From the NCBI GenBank assembly GCA_035644395.1, contig DASQOR010000031.1, positions 1 through 64,000 on the forward strand: 64,000 nucleotides of DNA, written 5' to 3'. The notes under the pieces are model-generated. The model did no database searches, was not told where the DNA came from, and saw only the letters and a program-made list of their open reading frames with translations. The first letter of the stretch is position 1. Every line of letters begins with the position of its first letter. Positions 40,386-50,194 of this stretch are shown here, piece after piece. Source of the stretch: JBGPLJ01 sp035644395. GTDB taxonomy: Bacteria; Pseudomonadota; Gammaproteobacteria; Steroidobacterales; Steroidobacteraceae. A program made the translations under genes and the position numbers.

Positions 40386-42927
40386 AGCCAGCGGCCGCCG
40401 TTCGGCGAACGGCGCGTGCCTTGTTCTTGCGGCGATCTGCCTGACGCTGAGCTCCGCTGGCGCTCCTGCGGCGAGCATCGGCGAGTCCTTGACCGACGCG
40501 TTGCACGAACTGCAGCGCACGGGCATACGCGTCATCTTCAGTTCGCAAACGGTCACACCCGACCTGCGCGTGCTGCGTGCACCTGAAGGCGCGACCGCCG
40601 AAGAACAGCTCCGCTCGCTCCTTGGTCCGCACGGTCTCGGTCTGCAGCCCTTGCCCGGAGGCGGCTGGGTGGTCGTCATCGAGCGGCCGGCACGGCCGGC
40701 GACCCTCACGATCGCGGTAACAGCCGAACCGGACGGCGCCCCCGTGCGCGGCGCGGTCGTGTCGATCCCGGAATTGAAGCGCACCGCCCGCACCGATCGC
40801 CGGGGCCGTGCGGAGATTACCGATCTCGGCCGCGCGAGCTACACCGTGGTCGTGCGGGCGGAAGGATTCGCCACGGCCGTCATTCATCGTGAGGCGCAGT
40901 CAGCACCGTCCGTGGAACCGTTGGTCGTACGCCTCGCCCTGGAGGCGGGCCAGCTCGCCGAAGTCGTGGTGCAGACAAGCCGCTACGGTGCGGATGGCCC
41001 GGGTTTTGGCGCGAGGACCAATCGATCGCGCGCCGAACTGGAGGCGTCGCCCGGCATCGACGAGGACCTGGCGCGCGCGCTCCAGCAATTGCCGGGCGCG
41101 GCCTCCGGCGATTTTTCGGCGCGCACCCACGTGCGCGGTGGCCGTGACAACGAAACCCTGTTCCGCTTCGACGACGTCACGCTGGTGGACCCGTATCACC
41201 TGAAGGACTTCCAGGGTCTTTTCAGCGCCATCGATCCGGCGAACAGCGAGGCCACCGCGTTCTGGACCGGCGCGTTTCCGATCGAGTACGGCCAGCGCAC
41301 GGGCGCCATCGTCGACATCGAACCGCGGGAGATCACAAAGCGCACGGCGGAGCTCGGCCTGTCGGTGCTCAATTCGAGTTTTCTCTTCGGGACTCCGTTC
41401 GCCCAGGACCGCGGCACCGTATTCGTGAGCGGCCGCGTCAGCAATCTGGCCCGCATCTCGCAGTGGCTCGACCGCGACATCGGTGAGCCCGAGTTCCGGG
41501 ATCTCACCCTGCGGGCCACCTGGAGGCCCGGCGAGCGCACGCAGCTCGCGGCGGGATTGCTGGCGATCGAGGATTCGATCGACGTGTTCAGCACGTCGCG
41601 ATCGCAGCAGGCACGGGCTGACTACGACGATTCCTATTCCTGGCTGCGGCTGACACACGAATTCAGGCCCGGCTTTTCGAGCAGCACCCTTCTCTCGCGC
41701 GCCAGCCTCAGCGACGTCAGATCGGGTCAGCTGGATCGCACCGGCATCAGCAGCGGGAGCCTGGGCGAGGAGCTGCATTCCTATTTCAACACGCTGCGCC
41801 AGCAGTTCGACTGGAGCCCGCTCCCCACGTGGTATTTCACCGCCGGGGTCGAGTGGATCGACAGTGCCGCGGATTACGACTTCACGAGCGATGCGACCTA
41901 CCTCGCCCCGTTTTTCCCGGGACTCGTCGCGACGCCGACGGTGACACGCAACACCGATACGTCAGCCGACGATTCGACGACGGCCGCCTACGCGAGCGCA
42001 CGCTGGCAGATCCGGCCCGGCTCGACTGCCGAGATCGGGCTGCGGCACGACCGCCAATCCATCCAGGGCGGCGCCGCAGACGGGCAATGGAGCTTGCGAG
42101 CGAACTTTCGCCAGCGGCTCTCGCCCGCCACGACCGTGCGCGTCAGCTGGGGTCAGTTCTCGCAGGCGCCCTGGGTCTCGGAGGCGCTGGTTGCGGACGG
42201 CCTGACAAGCCTGCCCGCCACCGCACGCGTGACCGAGTCGAATCTCAGCATCGAGCATGCCTTCGATCGCGGCTGGCTCGTGCGTGCGGAAGCGTACGAC
42301 AAGCGCGAATCCGAGCCTCTCACGTATTTCGGGAACGAGCTGTCAGCGCTCGTGCTGCTGCCCGAAATCGAAGTGGACCGCGCGCGCGTTGACGCCACGA
42401 GTGGGCACATGCGTGGAGTCGAACTGACGGTGGAAACCGATCGCGCCCGCGAGTTGAGCGGCTGGCTGAGCTACACCTGGGCGCGAGCCGAGGATCGCGT
42501 GGCCGGCCGGGACGTTCCCCGCGCCTGGGATCAGCGCCAGACGGTGCAAGCGGGACTTGCGTGGACCCACACGCGCTGGCAGGTGACGGGCGTCCTCAAC
42601 TGGCACAGCGGCTGGCCGTTCACCCCGCTCGAAGCATCGACGCTCACCTGGACCGACCCGCAGACGGTGACGCTTGCGTACGGGCCACGCAACAGCGCCC
42701 GCTACTCCCAATTCATGTCGCTCGATCTGCGTGCGAGCTACGAGTGGCCGTTCGCACGGGGTACGCTGCAGGCATCGGTTGAAGTCCGCAACGCCTTCAA
42801 TCGGGGCAACCCCTGCTGCCGGACGCTCACGGTGGAAACCGAGCCGGACGGCACGAATCTGCTGGAGATAGAAACCGGCAACGGCCTCGGCATGACACCG
42901 ATCATCGGGGTGCGCTGGCGGTATTGA
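40342..42927 (+). CDS. TonB-dependent receptor with N-terminal STN signalling domain
   Basis: 861 aa from the ATG at 40342, which gives a signal peptide (LVLAAICLTLSSAGAPAAS). The STN domain follows (about 40-105: LTDALHELQRTGIRVIFSSQ), then a carboxypeptidase-like segment, the plug (ARALQQLPGAASGDFSARTH, VRGGRDNETLFRFDDV) and the 22-strand barrel ending in WRY, an outer membrane insertion signature. STN-containing receptors take up a ligand and signal through FecR to the ECF sigma factor; the ligand is unknown. The start lies 44 bp inside fecR. Confidence 0.88.
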   Translation: MHKLPGRPRRPRKTEASGRRSANGACLVLAAICLTLSSAGAPAASIGESLTDALHELQRTGIRVIFSSQTVTPDLRVLRAPEGATAEEQLRSLLGPHGLGLQPLPGGGWVVVIERPARPATLTIAVTAEPDGAPVRGAVVSIPELKRTARTDRRGRAEITDLGRASYTVVVRAEGFATAVIHREAQSAPSVEPLVVRLALEAGQLAEVVVQTSRYGADGPGFGARTNRSRAELEASPGIDEDLARALQQLPGAASGDFSARTHVRGGRDNETLFRFDDVTLVDPYHLKDFQGLFSAIDPANSEATAFWTGAFPIEYGQRTGAIVDIEPREITKRTAELGLSVLNSSFLFGTPFAQDRGTVFVSGRVSNLARISQWLDRDIGEPEFRDLTLRATWRPGERTQLAAGLLAIEDSIDVFSTSRSQQARADYDDSYSWLRLTHEFRPGFSSSTLLSRASLSDVRSGQLDRTGISSGSLGEELHSYFNTLRQQFDWSPLPTWYFTAGVEWIDSAADYDFTSDATYLAPFFPGLVATPTVTRNTDTSADDSTTAAYASARWQIRPGSTAEIGLRHDRQSIQGGAADGQWSLRANFRQRLSPATTVRVSWGQFSQAPWVSEALVADGLTSLPATARVTESNLSIEHAFDRGWLVRAEAYDKRESEPLTYFGNELSALVLLPEIEVDRARVDATSGHMRGVELTVETDRARELSGWLSYTWARAEDRVAGRDVPRAWDQRQTVQAGLAWTHTRWQVTGVLNWHSGWPFTPLEASTLTWTDPQTVTLAYGPRNSARYSQFMSLDLRASYEWPFARGTLQASVEVRNAFNRGNPCCRTLTVETEPDGTNLLEIETGNGLGMTPIIGVRWRY

Positions 42928-42965
42928 CGCCGATTGATTTGCCGGGGTCGCGGGGTCTAACCCGC

Positions 42966-44696
42966 ATGCCGGATGTTGGCACCCAGCAAGCCCTGCAGCC
43001 GCTCGAATCCAGGCAGGCGGCCGGCCTGTTGCCACGGGAAACACCCTCGCTGGCCCGGATTCGCCTCGCCAACCTCGGCTGGATCCTCCTGCCCGTCGCC
43101 GTCGCGCTCTGGTTCGTGCTGCTCGCGTCCCGACCGCTCTTCAGGCCTGACGAGGGCCGCTATGCCGAGATTCCGCGTGAGATGGTCGCGACCGGCGATT
43201 GGCTGGTGCCGCGTCTCAACGGCCTTGTGTACGTTGAAAAGCCGCCGCTCCAATACTGGTTGACCGCTGCCTCCTTCCAGGCCTTCGGGAGCAGTGCCGG
43301 TGTTGCGCGGCTGACTTCGGGCCTCGCCGCCGTATTTTGCGTCGCATTGACCGGTTGGGCCGCGCGGCGCCTGTGGGGACGGGGTGCCGCGATCACCGCC
43401 GGCGCGCTTTGCGTTTCCGCCCCGCTCTACTTTCTCGTCGGCCAGCAGCTCACGCTCGACATGCTCTTCACGTTCTTCCTGACGGGCGGCCTGGTCGCGT
43501 TTTGCGCCGGGCAATCGGTGCGCGACGATCGAGCCCGGTGCCTGGGCTGGATGCTGCTCTGCTGGGTGAGCATCGCCGCTGCGGTGATGGTCAAGGGCAT
43601 CGCCGCCCTGGCCATTCCCGGCCTGGTGCTGATCGTTTACTCCCTCTGGCAACGGGACGGCCGGGTCTGGTCATCGGCGCATGTGGCGCCGGGACTCGCC
43701 ATGTGCCTGGTGCTCGCTGCGCCCTGGTTCATCGCTGTGGGCCGCGCGGTCCCGGGCTTCAATGAGTTCTTCTTCATCCACGAGCATCTGCTGCGCTATG
43801 CGACGCTGAGCGCGCATCGCTACGAACCCTGGTGGTTCTTCATTCCGGTCGTGCTCGGCGGCGTCGCACCCTGGATCCCGCAGACCGTCCGCGCCTGGAG
43901 GACGCGCAATGAGATGCGCACGCCGCGCGGTGGATTCGACGCACGCCGGCTCCTCTGGGCCTGGGTCTGGGTCACGCTGATTTTCTTCTCCGCCTCGAAA
44001 TCCAAGCTCGTGCCGTACGTGCTGCCGATGGTTCCCGCGCTGGCACTGCTCGTGGCGGGCAGCAAGGCGCGCCTCCATGTGCGCGACGCGCGCTGGAGCG
44101 CGATCATCACGCTCGCCGCCGCCGCCGCCGTCGGGATCGGCATCGTCGTATTCCGGCTCGTCGCGCACCAGGAAAAGCAGCTGGCACTCGTCGATCTCGC
44201 GACGCCTGCGCTGGTAGCGACGACGCTCGCGCTGGCGCTCGGTGGCGCCGCCGGTCTGTGGCTGGCTTACCGGCAAGGCGCGGGCGCGGGCCTCAGCGGC
44301 ATCGCCATCGGCTGGTATGCGGCGAACGCACTGATCGTCGGCTGGGCGGCGGCCGCGGCCAGCCCGCTCTACTCGAGCGAAACCCTGGCCGCAGCGATAG
44401 CGACGCGGACGCCGCCGCCAACTCATGTCTACAGCGTCGGCTATTACGAGCAGACCCTGCCCTTTTATCTCGGCCGCACCATCGAGATCGTCGACTTTCG
44501 CGGCGAGCTGGACTTCGGGCTGCGACTGGACCCGTCGCGGGCATTTTCGCTGGAGAATTTTCGCCAGCGCTGGCAGGCGGAGCCCGACAGCTGCGCCATC
44601 ATGCAGGGATCCACCTATGACTCGCTGGCCGCTTCCGGGCTCCCGATGACAGTCATCAAACGCGATCCGCGTTACGTACTCGTGGCCCGCCAATGA
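42966..44696 (+). CDS. arnT: ArnT-like lipid A 4-amino-4-deoxy-L-arabinosyltransferase
   Basis: 576 aa from the ATG at 42966. GT83/ArnT pattern: LASRPLFRPDEGRYAEIPRE with the catalytic Asp/Glu loop, YVEKPPLQYWL, and about twelve spans before a periplasmic C-terminal domain. It transfers L-Ara4N from undecaprenyl phosphate to lipid A at the periplasmic face, lowering negative charge and giving resistance to cationic peptides and polymyxin. The following gene starts in its stop (ATGA). First gene of the arn block, 38 bp after the TonB receptor. Confidence 0.88.
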   Translation: MPDVGTQQALQPLESRQAAGLLPRETPSLARIRLANLGWILLPVAVALWFVLLASRPLFRPDEGRYAEIPREMVATGDWLVPRLNGLVYVEKPPLQYWLTAASFQAFGSSAGVARLTSGLAAVFCVALTGWAARRLWGRGAAITAGALCVSAPLYFLVGQQLTLDMLFTFFLTGGLVAFCAGQSVRDDRARCLGWMLLCWVSIAAAVMVKGIAALAIPGLVLIVYSLWQRDGRVWSSAHVAPGLAMCLVLAAPWFIAVGRAVPGFNEFFFIHEHLLRYATLSAHRYEPWWFFIPVVLGGVAPWIPQTVRAWRTRNEMRTPRGGFDARRLLWAWVWVTLIFFSASKSKLVPYVLPMVPALALLVAGSKARLHVRDARWSAIITLAAAAAVGIGIVVFRLVAHQEKQLALVDLATPALVATTLALALGGAAGLWLAYRQGAGAGLSGIAIGWYAANALIVGWAAAAASPLYSSETLAAAIATRTPPPTHVYSVGYYEQTLPFYLGRTIEIVDFRGELDFGLRLDPSRAFSLENFRQRWQAEPDSCAIMQGSTYDSLAASGLPMTVIKRDPRYVLVARQ

Positions 44697-45085
44697 GCCG
44701 CACGGGCCTCGTCCTTGTCCTGATCGGCGTGCTGCTCAATGCATTCGCGCAGTTTTGCCTCAAGGCTTCGACTCACGTGACGGGCCCCATTGCCCTCAGC
44801 GCCGGCGGCATCACGGCGGGTCTCGGACGGGTTGCCACGCTTCCGTGGTTCTGGGCTGGCGGCGCCTGTTACGCATTGAGCTTGATCGTCTGGATCCTCG
44901 CGTTGTCCCGCGTACCGGTCACGATTGCCTATCCGATGCTCTCGGTCGGCTACATCGTCAACGCCCTGGCGGCACGACTCTGGCTGGGAGAGACGCTCGG
45001 CCCTGCGAAGCTTGCCGGCATCGGCATCATCGTGCTCGGTGTCTTCATCCTCGCCCAGTCACGTGCGCCGGGGGTGGCCCCATGA
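44693..45085 (+). CDS. Small EamA/SMR-like flippase subunit (ArnE/ArnF-like)
   Basis: 130 aa, four spans with the SMR/EamA ending SRVPVTIAYPMLSVGYIVNA and WLGETLGPAKLAGIGIIVLGV. In E. coli ArnE and ArnF together flip undecaprenyl-phosphate-L-Ara4N across the inner membrane; here only one such gene is present, so it may act as a homodimer. Overlaps arnT and arnB by 4 bp. Confidence 0.78.
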   Translation: MSRTGLVLVLIGVLLNAFAQFCLKASTHVTGPIALSAGGITAGLGRVATLPWFWAGGACYALSLIVWILALSRVPVTIAYPMLSVGYIVNALAARLWLGETLGPAKLAGIGIIVLGVFILAQSRAPGVAP

Positions 45086-46203
45086 CGCGCCCGTTCCTGC
45101 CTTTCGCACGGCCCGACATCGATGAGACGACCATCGCGACCGTCTCCGACGTGCTGCGCTCGGGCTGGATCACGACCGGCAAGCACGCCGCGCGTTTCGA
45201 GGAAGTGCTGTCGGAGCTCGTTGGCGGCCGGCTCGTCCGCGCGCTCACGTCCGCGACGGCGGCGCTCGAAATCGCCCTTGAGATCGCCGGAATCGGCCCG
45301 GGCGACGAAGTGATCGTGCCGGCCTTGAGTTTCGTTGCGAGCGCGAACGTGGTGTTGCGGGTCGGCGCGCGTCCCGTGTTCGTCGACGTCGACCTCGAAT
45401 CGCGCAATATCGATTTCGACCGCCTGGAAGCGGCGATCTCGAAACGCACGAAGGCGATCATGCCGGTTCACTTCGCCGGCCTGCCGGTCGATCTCGACCG
45501 CCTGTATGCCTTCGCCCAACGGCACAACCTCCGGGTGATCGAGGATGCCGCCCATGCGATCGGCAGCCGCTGGCGCGGTAACGCGATCGGGGCGCTCGGC
45601 GATCTCGTCTGCTTCAGTTTCCATCCGAACAAGACCATCACGTCGATCGAGGGCGGCGCGGTCGTGGTGTCAACCCTGGAGGAAGCCACGCAGGTCGAGC
45701 TGCACCGCTTCCACGGGCTCAAACGTGACGCGAACGGCGAGTCCGAGGTGTATGCCGCCGGCGGGAAATCGAATCTGACGGACGTTGCCGCCGCCGTCGG
45801 AATCGGCCAGCTGGCCCGTCTCGACGAGTTCGTGCGGCGGCGGCAGCATCTCGCGCGACGTTATCTCGCCGCGCTGGAGGATTGGCGGATCGGGGAGCTG
45901 CCGGCGCCCGGCGATGACGGCCACAGCTGGCACCTCTTCACCGTCCTGCTGCCCTTCGACCGGCTCGGCATGTCGCGAGCCGGCTTCATCCAGGCCATGC
46001 GGGCGCTTGGCATCGGCATCGGCATTCACTACGACGCCATTCCGGCGTTCGAGCTCTACCGCAAGCTCGGCTATCGGCCGGACGACTATCCGCGCGCCGC
46101 ACGCATCGGGCGCGAGACCGTGAGCCTGCCGCTGTTCCCCGCCATGACCGATGCCGACGTCGATCGCGTCTGCGACGCGTTGCGCGCGGTTGCGAGGCGC
46201 TAG
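45082..46203 (+). CDS. arnB: UDP-L-Ara4O C-4 aminotransferase
   Basis: 373 aa, DegT/DnrJ/EryC1/StrS family. MTRPFLPFARPDIDETTIAT is the usual start, SATAALEIAL and FVDVDLESRNID follow, and Lys184 in SFHPNKTITSIEGG is the PLP lysine. It makes UDP-L-Ara4N from the 4-keto sugar in the arn pathway. Linked by a 4-bp overlap to the ArnE-like gene. Confidence 0.92.
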   Translation: MTRPFLPFARPDIDETTIATVSDVLRSGWITTGKHAARFEEVLSELVGGRLVRALTSATAALEIALEIAGIGPGDEVIVPALSFVASANVVLRVGARPVFVDVDLESRNIDFDRLEAAISKRTKAIMPVHFAGLPVDLDRLYAFAQRHNLRVIEDAAHAIGSRWRGNAIGALGDLVCFSFHPNKTITSIEGGAVVVSTLEEATQVELHRFHGLKRDANGESEVYAAGGKSNLTDVAAAVGIGQLARLDEFVRRRQHLARRYLAALEDWRIGELPAPGDDGHSWHLFTVLLPFDRLGMSRAGFIQAMRALGIGIGIHYDAIPAFELYRKLGYRPDDYPRAARIGRETVSLPLFPAMTDADVDRVCDALRAVARR

Positions 46204-46205
46204 CC

Positions 46206-47204
46206 ATGGCTGCGGCCGCGAACGATCAGCCCCTGCGGATGCACGCGCCGCCCCCGCTGCTCTCGGTCGTGATTCCCGTCTACAACGAGGAAGCCTGCCT
46301 GCCGCAGCTATTCGACCGGCTGTTCGCGGCACTCGATGCCCTGGGCAGGACGTACGAAGTCGTGTTCGTCGATGACGGCAGCGCGGATCGTTCGGCCGCG
46401 CTCCTGCGCGAGCAGTTCGAAAGGCGGCCGGCGGAGACCCATGTGGTGCTCCTGCGCCGCAACTTCGGACAGCACGCGGCCCTGCGCGCCGGCTTTCGCC
46501 ACACGCGCGGCCGTTACGTCGTGACGCTCGATGCGGACCTGCAGAACCCGCCGGAAGAGATCGTAACGATCGTGGCGAGCCTCGAGGCGGGCCATGATTG
46601 CGTTGGCGGCGTGCGCAGCACGCGCGAGGATTCCTGGTTCCGCCGCTCGGCCTCACGGGCGGCCAACTGGTTGCGCGAGCGCACCACGCGCATCCGCATG
46701 AGCGATCACGGTTGCATGCTGCGTGGCTATCACCGCTCGCTGGTCGACGTCCTCAACCAGCTGCAGGACGTGAATGTCTTTCTGCCCGCACTCGCCTACA
46801 CGCTCGCGACGCGACCGACGGAGGTCGAGGTGCGGCACGAGCCGCGGGCCGCGGGCACGTCGAAGTATTCGCTGATGCACCTCGCGCGGCTCAACTTCGA
46901 CCTGATGACCGGATTCGGCGTCGCACCGCTGCAGTTTCTCTCCGTCATCGGCGTCGGGCTGTCGGCTGTCTCTGGCCTCCTGATGTTGCTCCTCGTCATC
47001 CGGCGGCTTACCGTCGGCCCGGAGGCGGAAGGCGTCTTCACGCTCTTCGCGTTCGTATTCTTCTTCCTCGGCTTCGTGCTCCTCGGCATCGGGCTCCTTG
47101 GCGAATTCGTCGCCCGCATCTATCAGCAGGTGCGCAACCTTCCGACCTACCTCGTCGGCGCCGTCATCGAAGAGCGGGCGGACGAACAGGACAAGACGCC
47201 ATGA
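46206..47204 (+). CDS. arnC: Undecaprenyl-phosphate 4-deoxy-4-formamido-L-arabinose transferase
   Basis: 332 aa. GT2 domain with SVVIPVYNEEACLPQL, VFVDDGSADRS, the DxD motif in TLDADLQNPPEEI, then two C-terminal spans (PLQFLSVIGVGLSAVSG and FVFFFLGFVLLGIGLLGEF). It loads the formylated sugar onto undecaprenyl phosphate. Two bases separate it from arnB and its stop overlaps the next start. Confidence 0.92.
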   Translation: MAAAANDQPLRMHAPPPLLSVVIPVYNEEACLPQLFDRLFAALDALGRTYEVVFVDDGSADRSAALLREQFERRPAETHVVLLRRNFGQHAALRAGFRHTRGRYVVTLDADLQNPPEEIVTIVASLEAGHDCVGGVRSTREDSWFRRSASRAANWLRERTTRIRMSDHGCMLRGYHRSLVDVLNQLQDVNVFLPALAYTLATRPTEVEVRHEPRAAGTSKYSLMHLARLNFDLMTGFGVAPLQFLSVIGVGLSAVSGLLMLLLVIRRLTVGPEAEGVFTLFAFVFFFLGFVLLGIGLLGEFVARIYQQVRNLPTYLVGAVIEERADEQDKTP

Positions 47205-48151
47205 CCCGGGCGGTGGTGTTCGCCTACAGCGAGGTCGGCTACCGCTGCCTCGGAGCGCTGGTCAATGCGGGCGTCGACGTTACCTGGGTGGTCACGCATC
47301 GGGACGACCCGCAGGAATTGCGCTGGTACCGCAGCGTCGCGGAACTCGCGGCGTCTTGCCGTTTGCGGGTGGCCGAGTACGAGACGCTGAGCGCAGCCGA
47401 GTGCCTGAGGGCATTGCGGGGCATCGCACCGGATTTTCTCTTCTCGTTCTACTTTCGCCGCATGCTGGCTCCCGCGCTGCTCGCGACGGCGCGCAGCGGC
47501 GCGCTCAACATGCACGGCTCGCTCCTTCCGAGCTATCGGGGCCGCGCGCCGGTCAATTGGGCGATTGCAAACGGCGAGTCGCGCACCGGCGCGAGCCTGC
47601 ACTACATGGTGGAGAAGCCCGACGCCGGCGACCTCGTGGATCAGGAAGGCGTCGACATCGGGGTCGACGACACGGCGCTCGACGTGTCGGTCAAGGTCGC
47701 GGCGGCTGCGGAAGCGGTCATGCGCCGCTCCCTGCCGCGCTTGATCACCGGCGATGCCGGGCGCCGGCCACTCGATCTTGCGCGGGGATCGTACTGCCGC
47801 GCGCGCACGCCGGCCGACGGCGAGATCAATGCCGGCGCGCGCGCCTGGGACATCCACAATCTCGTGCGCGCCGTTGCGCCGCCATTTCCCGGGGCGTACG
47901 CCGACCTCGGCAAGCTTCGGCTGCAGCTGCTCGGATCACGCTGGTGCAACGAGCCCGCTGCCGCCCCGGACTCCGCGCCCCGCCTCTACTGCGAGAACGG
48001 CCGCTTCTTCCTCGATTGCACGGATCGCCGCCGACTTCACATCACGAGCGCGGCGATCGACTCGGAACCGCTGGACGCCGGGACCTTCAACCGGCGCTTC
48101 GGCGAACTCGTGCTGCCCCTGCCCGCCCAACTTGCGAGTGCGCCGACATGA
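47201..48151 (+). CDS. UDP-L-Ara4N formyltransferase (ArnA N-terminal half as a separate gene)
   Basis: 316 aa. Matches the formyltransferase half of E. coli ArnA: MTRAVVFAYSEVGYRCLGAL, then NMHGSLLPSYRGRAPVNW with catalytic Asn103 and His105, and Asp141 in VEKPDAGDLVDQ. A C-terminal OB-like part follows. It formylates UDP-L-Ara4N with N10-formyl-THF. In E. coli this domain is fused to the decarboxylase; here the two are adjacent genes overlapping by 4 bp. Confidence 0.87.
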   Translation: MTRAVVFAYSEVGYRCLGALVNAGVDVTWVVTHRDDPQELRWYRSVAELAASCRLRVAEYETLSAAECLRALRGIAPDFLFSFYFRRMLAPALLATARSGALNMHGSLLPSYRGRAPVNWAIANGESRTGASLHYMVEKPDAGDLVDQEGVDIGVDDTALDVSVKVAAAAEAVMRRSLPRLITGDAGRRPLDLARGSYCRARTPADGEINAGARAWDIHNLVRAVAPPFPGAYADLGKLRLQLLGSRWCNEPAAAPDSAPRLYCENGRFFLDCTDRRRLHITSAAIDSEPLDAGTFNRRFGELVLPLPAQLASAPT

Positions 48152-49251
48152 AGCGACTGCTGATCCTGGGTGTGAACGGCTTCATCGGCCATCACCTGAG
48201 CGCGCACCTGCTGCGCACGAGCGACTGGCACGTGTACGGCATGGACCTCGAAAACGACCGGGTCACCGGCTTTCTCGACCACCCGCGCTTTCATTTCTGC
48301 GAAGGCGACATCACGATCCATCGCGAGTGGCTCGAGTATCACGTGCGCAAGTGCGATGTCGTGCTGCCGCTCGTCGCGATCGCAACGCCCGCGACCTACG
48401 TGAGCGCGCCCTTGAGGGTGTTCGAGCTCGATTTCGAGGCGAATCTCCCGATCGTGCGCCTGTGCGTGAAGCACAAGAAGCGCATCGTGTTTCCCTCGAC
48501 TTCGGAACTCTACGGCATGTGCGGCGATGCGGAGTTCGACCCCTACGAGTCGAATTTCGTCCTTGGCCCGATCCCGAAGTCCCGCTGGATCTATTCCTGC
48601 ATCAAGCAGCTCCTCGACCGCGTGATCTGGGCTTACGGCACGGAAGAGCGGCTCGATTTCACGCTGTTCCGGCCGTTCAACTGGATCGGCCCGGGCCTCG
48701 ACAACATCAATGCGCCGAAGGAAGGCAGCTCGCGGGTCGTGACGCAGTTCCTCGGCCAGATCGTCCGCGGCGACAACATCACGCTCGTCGACGGCGGGCG
48801 GCAGCGCCGCTGCTTCACGAGCGTCTACGAAGGCGTCGATTGTCTGGCGCGCATCATCGAGAACCGCGGTGGCATCGCCACCGGCAAGATCTACAACATC
48901 GGCAATCCCGTCAACGATCACTCGGTCCGCGAGCTCGCCGAGATGCTGCTCGGCATTGCAGCCACGATGCCGGAGTACCGGGAGCGCGCGCGCAACATCC
49001 AGTTCGTCGAACGCAGCGGCAGCGATTTCTACGGCGCCGGCTACCAGGACATCCAGACGCGGGTTCCGCGCATCACCAACACCCGCGAGGAACTCGGCTG
49101 GGAACCGCGCGCGAGCCTCGCGGATTCGCTCATGGACATCATGCGCAGCTACGCCCCGAACGTCGTCGAAGCCGGGCGCCTGATCGAGGACGAAGAACAC
49201 GTGTCGGTGGCGCCGGTGGAGCGACGCCACGTCGACGAGACCCGCGCCTAG
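48148..49251 (+). CDS. UDP-glucuronate decarboxylase (ArnA C-terminal half as a separate gene)
   Basis: 367 aa. Extended SDR: Rossmann motif ILGVNGFIGHHL (Gly8, Gly11, Gly14), then LVAIATPATYVSAPLRVFEL, FPSTSELYGMC and SRWIYSCIKQLLDRVIWAYG with the YxxxK pair. These segments closely follow E. coli ArnA residues 310-660. It converts UDP-glucuronate to the UDP-4-keto-pentose. The C-terminus carries about 20 extra residues (DEEHVSVAPVERRHVDETRA). Overlaps the formyltransferase gene by 4 bp. Confidence 0.9.
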   Translation: MKRLLILGVNGFIGHHLSAHLLRTSDWHVYGMDLENDRVTGFLDHPRFHFCEGDITIHREWLEYHVRKCDVVLPLVAIATPATYVSAPLRVFELDFEANLPIVRLCVKHKKRIVFPSTSELYGMCGDAEFDPYESNFVLGPIPKSRWIYSCIKQLLDRVIWAYGTEERLDFTLFRPFNWIGPGLDNINAPKEGSSRVVTQFLGQIVRGDNITLVDGGRQRRCFTSVYEGVDCLARIIENRGGIATGKIYNIGNPVNDHSVRELAEMLLGIAATMPEYRERARNIQFVERSGSDFYGAGYQDIQTRVPRITNTREELGWEPRASLADSLMDIMRSYAPNVVEAGRLIEDEEHVSVAPVERRHVDETRA

Positions 49252-49285
49252 CGGCGTTCCGGAATCAATCGCCCCGGCGCGATCC

Positions 49286-50194
49286 ATGCAGCGCATTGCC
49301 CTCAAGATCGACGTCGATACGCTACGCGGCACGCTCGAAGGCGTTCCCGCGCTGATCGACGTGCTCGGGAAAGCCGGCTGCGGCGCCTCCTTTTTCTTCA
49401 GCGTCGGTCCCGACAACACCGGCCGGGCCTTGCGCCGGGTGTTTCGGCCCGGCTTCTTCTCCAAGGTCCGGCGGACCTCGGTGCTCAAGCACTATGGCTT
49501 GCGGACGCTGACCCGCGGGCTCCTGTGGCCCGGCCCATCCATCGGGCGGCGCGCCGGCCACGTCATGCGCCGGGCACGCGACCAGGGATTCGAGGTCGGC
49601 GTCCACGCCTACGATCACGTGCGCTGGCAGGACCACGTCGCGCGGCGTGGTTCGGCATGGACAGGCCGCGAACTGGCGCGCGCTTTCCTGGAATTCCGCG
49701 ATGCCCTTGGCGCGCCCCCGGACGCGCATGCGGCGGCCGGCTGGCAGCTGAATGCGTCGACACTCTGGCTCGAATCGCAGATGGCGTTCCACTATGCGAG
49801 CGATACGCGCGGTCACGAACCGTTCCTGCCGTCCTGGGGTGAGGCGGACGGCGTCTGTCCCCAGCTGCCGACGACACTGCCGACGCTCGATGAATTGATC
49901 GGCCTCAATAACCTCACTCCCGACACGGCCGCGCGCGAGATCGTGTGGCGATCCGGGACCTCGCTGCCTCGAGGGCACGTCTTTACGCTGCACGCGGAGC
50001 TTGAAGGCATGGCGCTGTTGCCGGCGTTGCAGACGATGCTCGACACCTGGCGCGACAACGGCTTCCAGCTGGTCGCGCTGCGCGATGTGTTGCGGACACT
50101 CGAGCCGGGCCCGCTGCCGCGCCACCGGATCCTGATGCAAGCCATTCCCGGCCGTGCGGGCCTCGTCGCCACGCAAGGGCCTCGATGTCCCTGA
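49286..50194 (+). CDS. arnD: 4-deoxy-4-formamido-L-arabinose-phosphoundecaprenol deformylase
   Basis: 302 aa polysaccharide-deacetylase-like protein. LKIDVDTLRGTLEGVP holds the metal Asp, VGVHAYDHVRWQ gives the His pair, and SAAAGW-type and THAEVEG-type segments of ArnD appear as AAAGWQLNAS and TLHAELEG. It removes the formyl group to leave Und-P-L-Ara4N. 34 bp after the decarboxylase; its end overlaps lptF by 10 bp. Confidence 0.92.
   Translation: MQRIALKIDVDTLRGTLEGVPALIDVLGKAGCGASFFFSVGPDNTGRALRRVFRPGFFSKVRRTSVLKHYGLRTLTRGLLWPGPSIGRRAGHVMRRARDQGFEVGVHAYDHVRWQDHVARRGSAWTGRELARAFLEFRDALGAPPDAHAAAGWQLNASTLWLESQMAFHYASDTRGHEPFLPSWGEADGVCPQLPTTLPTLDELIGLNNLTPDTAAREIVWRSGTSLPRGHVFTLHAELEGMALLPALQTMLDTWRDNGFQLVALRDVLRTLEPGPLPRHRILMQAIPGRAGLVATQGPRCP

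Noticed and set aside
48037..49488. 483-codon minus-strand frame
   Set aside because: Antisense to the UDP-glucuronate decarboxylase and arnD genes.
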